From Acidobacteriota bacterium (GTDB lineage: Bacteria; Acidobacteriota; Terriglobia; Terriglobales; Acidobacteriaceae), in NCBI GenBank assembly GCA_021793595.1, contig JAJYSL010000077.1, positions 1-18,504 on the forward strand: 18,504 bases of DNA, given 5' to 3'. Position 1 is the first letter of the stretch; the number at the start of each line of letters is the position of its first letter. A program made the translations under genes and the position numbers. Below are positions 15,414 through 18,504 of this stretch, one piece after another. The notes under the pieces were generated by a model, which did not search any database, had not been told where the DNA came from, and was given only the letters and a program-made list of their open reading frames with translations.

Positions 15414-16439
15414 ATGAAAATAAAGTCGATAGCTTTGCCAGCTCTTGCGCTGGCGATGATTCAAAGTGCCACGATGGCGATTGCCCAACAAACGGCTTCC
15501 CCAAGCGCCAAGGCACCCACCGCGCAGACCGCTCCAGCGGCTCCGCCTCTCCACTTGAACTCCATTGGTGCTCCCTCGAAACTCGAATTCCCGCCAGCCA
15601 ATCCCGAAAATTTTACCGCCACATCTCCTTCCACCCAGGTAGTCAACGCCTTCCTGAAGCAGATCTGGGGCTACGATCCAAATCGCGTGTGGGAAGTTGT
15701 CGGAATCCAGACCACCGATGCTCCAGGGATTGCTCGAGTCACGGTTCTGGTCGGCGAACAGGGAGTCTCCCATACCCCTGCGCCCACCGTTTTCTTTGTC
15801 ACGCCGGACGGCCAACATGCCATAGCCGGTTCCGCCGTCATTTCGTTCGGTGCTCATCCGTTTGCCTCTGTTCGGGAGAAGCTGGAGGCGCGCGCGACCG
15901 GACCGTACCGCGGTGCAAGCTCAAAGAATCTGCTGTTGGTGGAGTTTGCCGACCTGCAGTGCCCGGATTGCAAGCTCGCGGAGCCTACAATGGACAGGCT
16001 GGCGACCGACTTTCCTAACGCGCGCATCGTCTTTCAGATCTTCCCGCTGACATCGATTCATCCCGAGGCAGAGAAGGCCGCCGAATACGCAGTGTGCGTC
16101 GCCCAGCAGAAGGGAAACGCCACTTTCTTCCAGTTTGTTCAGGCTGTGTTTGACACTCAGGAGAATCTGCGAACGGATGCCGACGGAACCTTGAAGGCAG
16201 CGGCAACCAAGGCTGGAGCAGATGCCACGGCTGTCTCAACCTGCGCTGCGACTCCGGCTGCCGCCAGCGCCGTGGCTGCCTCGGTGAAACTGGGCAAGGA
16301 TCTCGACGTGAACGAGACACCCACCCTGTTCATAAACGGGCGATCTGTGCCAGTAACCGGTGTGCCGTACACCACGTTGAAGCAGATCATCGCCTATGGG
16401 GCGCAGGAAGCAGCGCCTGCGGCGACGGCCAGCCACTAG
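15414..16439 (+). CDS. Periplasmic DsbA-like thioredoxin-fold protein
   Basis: This 341-residue exported protein carries a DsbA-type thioredoxin domain, probably for disulfide formation or exchange in the periplasm. A signal peptide (1-24, ending MAIA) is followed by an Ala/Pro/Thr-rich spacer (25-45). An N-terminal domain (about 50-155) ends in a segment, FVTPDGQHAIAG, reminiscent of the cystatin-like domain of DsbC/DsbG. The thioredoxin part (about 160-330) has the redox motif CPDC (183-186) in EFADLQCPDC, extra cysteines C228 and C277, and the cis-proline loop ETPTLFINGR (Pro303). The ATG has GAGGA 6 nt upstream. It follows nadE by 30 bp. No DsbB or VKOR partner is in the window, so whether it acts as oxidase or isomerase is open. 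Confidence 0.88.
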   Translation: MKIKSIALPALALAMIQSATMAIAQQTASPSAKAPTAQTAPAAPPLHLNSIGAPSKLEFPPANPENFTATSPSTQVVNAFLKQIWGYDPNRVWEVVGIQTTDAPGIARVTVLVGEQGVSHTPAPTVFFVTPDGQHAIAGSAVISFGAHPFASVREKLEARATGPYRGASSKNLLLVEFADLQCPDCKLAEPTMDRLATDFPNARIVFQIFPLTSIHPEAEKAAEYAVCVAQQKGNATFFQFVQAVFDTQENLRTDADGTLKAAATKAGADATAVSTCAATPAAASAVAASVKLGKDLDVNETPTLFINGRSVPVTGVPYTTLKQIIAYGAQEAAPAATASH

Positions 16440-16470
16440 CAAGTTGCTATTGAAATGACATCCAATTCCG

Positions 16471-16513
16471 CGGCGCGGAAAGTAAGGTCAGAAATGATCT
16501 TTCTTCCGCGCCG
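16471..16513. terminator. GAAA-capped long hairpin between convergent genes
   Basis: CGGCGCGGAA (16471-16480) pairs exactly with TTCCGCGCCG (16504-16513). Inside, AAGGTCA (16484-16490) pairs with TGATCTT (16495-16501), with one G-U, around a GAAA tetraloop. It lies in the 123-bp gap between two genes that converge, so a bidirectional terminator is the likeliest role. No T-run follows on either strand, leaving a structured 3' end or small RNA possible. Confidence 0.5.
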
Positions 16514-16562
16514 TTGGAGTGCGGTTGCACGGCACGTTTCATCCGAGCCGGCGGCCCTGCGG

Positions 16563-18251
16563 TCAATTGGCAACTCCTTCCTGGGTGTTGGCTCCATCGC
16601 TTGGGTCATAGACCACCCGAATCAAGCCGTCGCGATAATCGATATCGAGAGTCAAATATCGCAGTATCTGCAAGCCGATAATGCCGGAGACTTCCACTCC
16701 CGACTCCGTGCTCAGTCCATCCATGTTGATCACGAGCACGTCTTTCAACGGCGCCCGCAGGCGCGCAAAATCAAGATCGACTCCGCCCTCGGTATAAAGA
16801 TTCGCAACCCGTCCGCTTAGGCCCGTCAGGCTATCCTGCGTGTCGGAATGCACACTGCCGGCGCTCTCGGCCGCAGGAATCGAAAGAATGCTGACGGACG
16901 ATCCTGAGTCCAGCAAAAACAGTCGCGGCTTCTTATCCTTCAATTCTCCATTGATGAAAATCTGATGACCCACGCGCGCAAATGGAGACCATTGTCGCAT
17001 CTCCGGGCCGATGTACCGGTCAACGTAATGAATGGCTGGAGCTGGAGTTGCCGGTCCGTGTGCCTGGTCCGGCGAGCTTGGATCTGGTGTCGCATTGCCG
17101 ACCCCGCTCGCATTCAGCGGAGCGCCATGATGCGCATGTTCGCCGGGGATGGGCGGCAGTTGCGATAGCGTCATCTGGTGGGCAGGGAAGTCGAGCTTCA
17201 CATGATAGTTTTCGAAAACATCCGCGCCGATCAGGCCATCTTTGCCGACGATGGAAGGAGTGTTCGAGACCTCGACCAGGCAATCCTTGAACTCAAGTGA
17301 GCCGATCCGGAGATCATCCGCATACGCCCAGTATCCGCTCATGGATTTCTGGTCGCCGATGCCGGAAATGGTGTCGCTCGTGACCGGGACCAGGCCTGCT
17401 TTCTCCGCAGTATCGCGATTCAGCAGAATCCCGGACAATCCGGTATCGAGTTCCAATTCAGCTCTCGCTTTTTGGTTGACGTCGATCTCGAAACCCATTC
17501 CGTTGGTGCGGTGGTATATGTCTGTCGCCAGACCTTCCAGTGGCAATGAGGTTTCTGTGACCGAATGCGAGGCGAGACGGCAGCCGCCATTCTTGACCGT
17601 AAGAACGGCACGCAGTTGGTCCACATACTCCTTTAACGAACGCCGCTGTTCTGCGGGGATATCTGAAGTTTTTTCCAGGTAGTCGTCGATCTGCTGGATG
17701 CGCTCCGACAGCGGAAGCCGCTCAATCCAAGACAAATGGATGTCGGGATCGTCCGGTTCCAACTGATAGGCCATACGCAATTGTTCGTAGCCAGTGGCGT
17801 GCATCGACTCAATCCAAAGCAACTGATACCAGTCGTACCGCGTTCGCGCCAGACACGGGTCCAGTTTCAGAGAGGTTTGATAGTCGCTGGCCGCCTCCGT
17901 CAGCCTTCCCTGGCGAAGACGGATTTCCCCCATCGCGGTGGCCAGTTCCGCGCTGGCGGGATTCGCCGCAAGGCTGCTCTCTGCCAGTTCCGAGGCCTCG
18001 CTGATCTGGCCTTCCTGCAGCAAACTGCGAATCTGCCCGGCGATGGCTTGCAAGTCGTGCGGATTGCTCCTTGCGTCCGAGAAGTAGAGTTCGAAGGATT
18101 TTGAGAAGTTTCCTTGTCGAAAGGCCACGGCGGCCGGGTTCATGGATGGCTTTTGGATGGGGCAGTCAATTTGTTGCGATGACACGGCCGACAATGAAGC
18201 CAGCCATCCCAGCAACAAAATGGCCGTGCCGATCTCCGCGCGCAACTTCAT
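16563..18251 (-). CDS. Secreted TPR protein with two retropepsin-like aspartic protease domains
   Basis: The 562-residue product has a signal peptide (about 1-25, MKLRAEIGTAILLLGWLASL), TPR-type helical repeats (about 38-215, e.g. the ATAMGEIRLRQGRLTEAASD region at 105-123), and two retropepsin-like domains. The first (about 228-365) has ELDTG (D269) and the matching LIGADVF turn (340-346). The second (about 420-550) has LLDSGSS (D448) and GIIGLQIL (523-530). A Pro/His/Ala-rich linker (366-408) joins them. Both catalytic aspartates and both hydrophobic-hydrophobic-Gly turns are present, so the pair could form one active site within a single chain, or act separately. An ATG at 18257 and a longer open frame exist, but AAGGGGGG ends 6 nt before the ATG at 18251. 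The substrate is unknown. Confidence 0.85.
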   Translation of the reverse strand: MKLRAEIGTAILLLGWLASLSAVSSQQIDCPIQKPSMNPAAVAFRQGNFSKSFELYFSDARSNPHDLQAIAGQIRSLLQEGQISEASELAESSLAANPASAELATAMGEIRLRQGRLTEAASDYQTSLKLDPCLARTRYDWYQLLWIESMHATGYEQLRMAYQLEPDDPDIHLSWIERLPLSERIQQIDDYLEKTSDIPAEQRRSLKEYVDQLRAVLTVKNGGCRLASHSVTETSLPLEGLATDIYHRTNGMGFEIDVNQKARAELELDTGLSGILLNRDTAEKAGLVPVTSDTISGIGDQKSMSGYWAYADDLRIGSLEFKDCLVEVSNTPSIVGKDGLIGADVFENYHVKLDFPAHQMTLSQLPPIPGEHAHHGAPLNASGVGNATPDPSSPDQAHGPATPAPAIHYVDRYIGPEMRQWSPFARVGHQIFINGELKDKKPRLFLLDSGSSVSILSIPAAESAGSVHSDTQDSLTGLSGRVANLYTEGGVDLDFARLRAPLKDVLVINMDGLSTESGVEVSGIIGLQILRYLTLDIDYRDGLIRVVYDPSDGANTQEGVAN

Positions 18252-18319
18252 ATCCATCCCCCCTTCAGAAGAAGGCAAACAAATGATGCAACCAGGCCAA
18301 AGTTGTGCAATTTGGGTGG

Positions 18320-18348
18320 AGAATAACAAGGACCGTTGCAAGCCGCAA
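18320..18348 (-). promoter_or_regulatory. Possible promoter of the retropepsin-like gene
   Basis: On the minus strand TTGCGG (18348-18343) and TATTCT (18325-18320) are spaced by 17 bp, about 70 bp upstream of the start codon. The hexamers match the consensus only partly (three and four of six bases). Confidence 0.3.
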
Positions 18349-18420
18349 GAAACAAATGACGCTGAGTGGAATTTTGCAGAGTCGCAAGCTATGAATTGGG
18401 AAGATGTTCTTAGCAAATTA

Positions 18421-18504
18421 AAATGTCCGGTTTTCTAAGCACATGAAATGTCCGGTTTTGTGTTTTCTTCTTCCTCATAATTCCGCAGCCGCCGAAAGGG
18501 AGGG
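18421..18504 (+). mobile_element. Probable end of an IS21-type insertion sequence running off the window
   Basis: AAATGTCCGGTTTT occurs at 18421-18434 and again at 18446-18459, a perfect 14-bp direct repeat with a 25-bp period. Ends that start with TGT and carry several tandem copies of the terminal sequence are typical of the IS21 (istAB) family. The rest of the window, T-rich then GC-rich, holds no gene. No transposase is visible, and the boundary (perhaps TGT at 18424) is inferred. Confidence 0.4.

Noticed and set aside
18142..18438. Plus-strand 98-residue frame opposite the start of the retropepsin-like gene
   Set aside because: It overlaps the signal peptide and promoter region of the minus-strand gene, has no ribosome site or recognisable domain, and ends in the repeat.

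Overview
The window is an ordinary, densely coded bacterial chromosome segment, moderately GC-rich. It most resembles an Acidobacteriota (Terriglobia-type) genome. That placement is an inference from a YVTN beta-propeller lipoprotein, a secreted TPR plus retropepsin-like protein, an MlaF-like ATPase and a DsbA-like protein with an extra N-terminal domain. It rests on no marker gene. I saw no rRNA, tRNA, CRISPR array, complete transposase or phage gene.

Left part, + strand (52-3972): a membrane-anchored YdcF/DUF218 protein, a secreted beta-propeller lipoprotein, then TlyA (S4 domain plus 2'-O-methyltransferase) and NAD kinase. tlyA and nadK are only 12 bp apart and probably co-transcribed.

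Second part, - strand (4008-8146): an apparent operon read right to left: an NtrC-type sigma-54 response regulator, a membrane sensor histidine kinase and a small proline-rich lipoprotein. A 111-bp nested palindrome lies between regulator and kinase, and one end of it forms part of the regulator's stop codon. It is the least expected structure in the window.

Third part, + strand (8325-11690): a single-domain rhodanese, an M20 dipeptidase-like metallopeptidase, a MobA-like nucleotidyltransferase and an orphan MlaF-type ABC ATPase. The rhodanese diverges from the regulator operon.

Fourth part, + strand (11691-16439): a 400-bp non-coding leader with several dyads and a possible 26-codon ORF, then a polyprenyl-phosphate sugar-1-phosphate transferase that would initiate exopolysaccharide synthesis, a glutamine-dependent NAD synthetase that looks leaderless, and a periplasmic DsbA-like thioredoxin-fold protein.

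Right end: a convergent, - strand gene for a secreted TPR protein with two retropepsin-like domains (16563-18251), separated from the previous gene by a GAAA-capped hairpin. Beyond its promoter region a tandem 14-bp repeat resembles the end of an IS21-type insertion sequence running off the window.

Functionally this is mostly housekeeping (NAD(P) supply, ribosome modification, cofactor and peptide metabolism) with envelope functions and one two-component system. I found no defence island or clearly new multi-gene system. The non-coding structures are the main leads.
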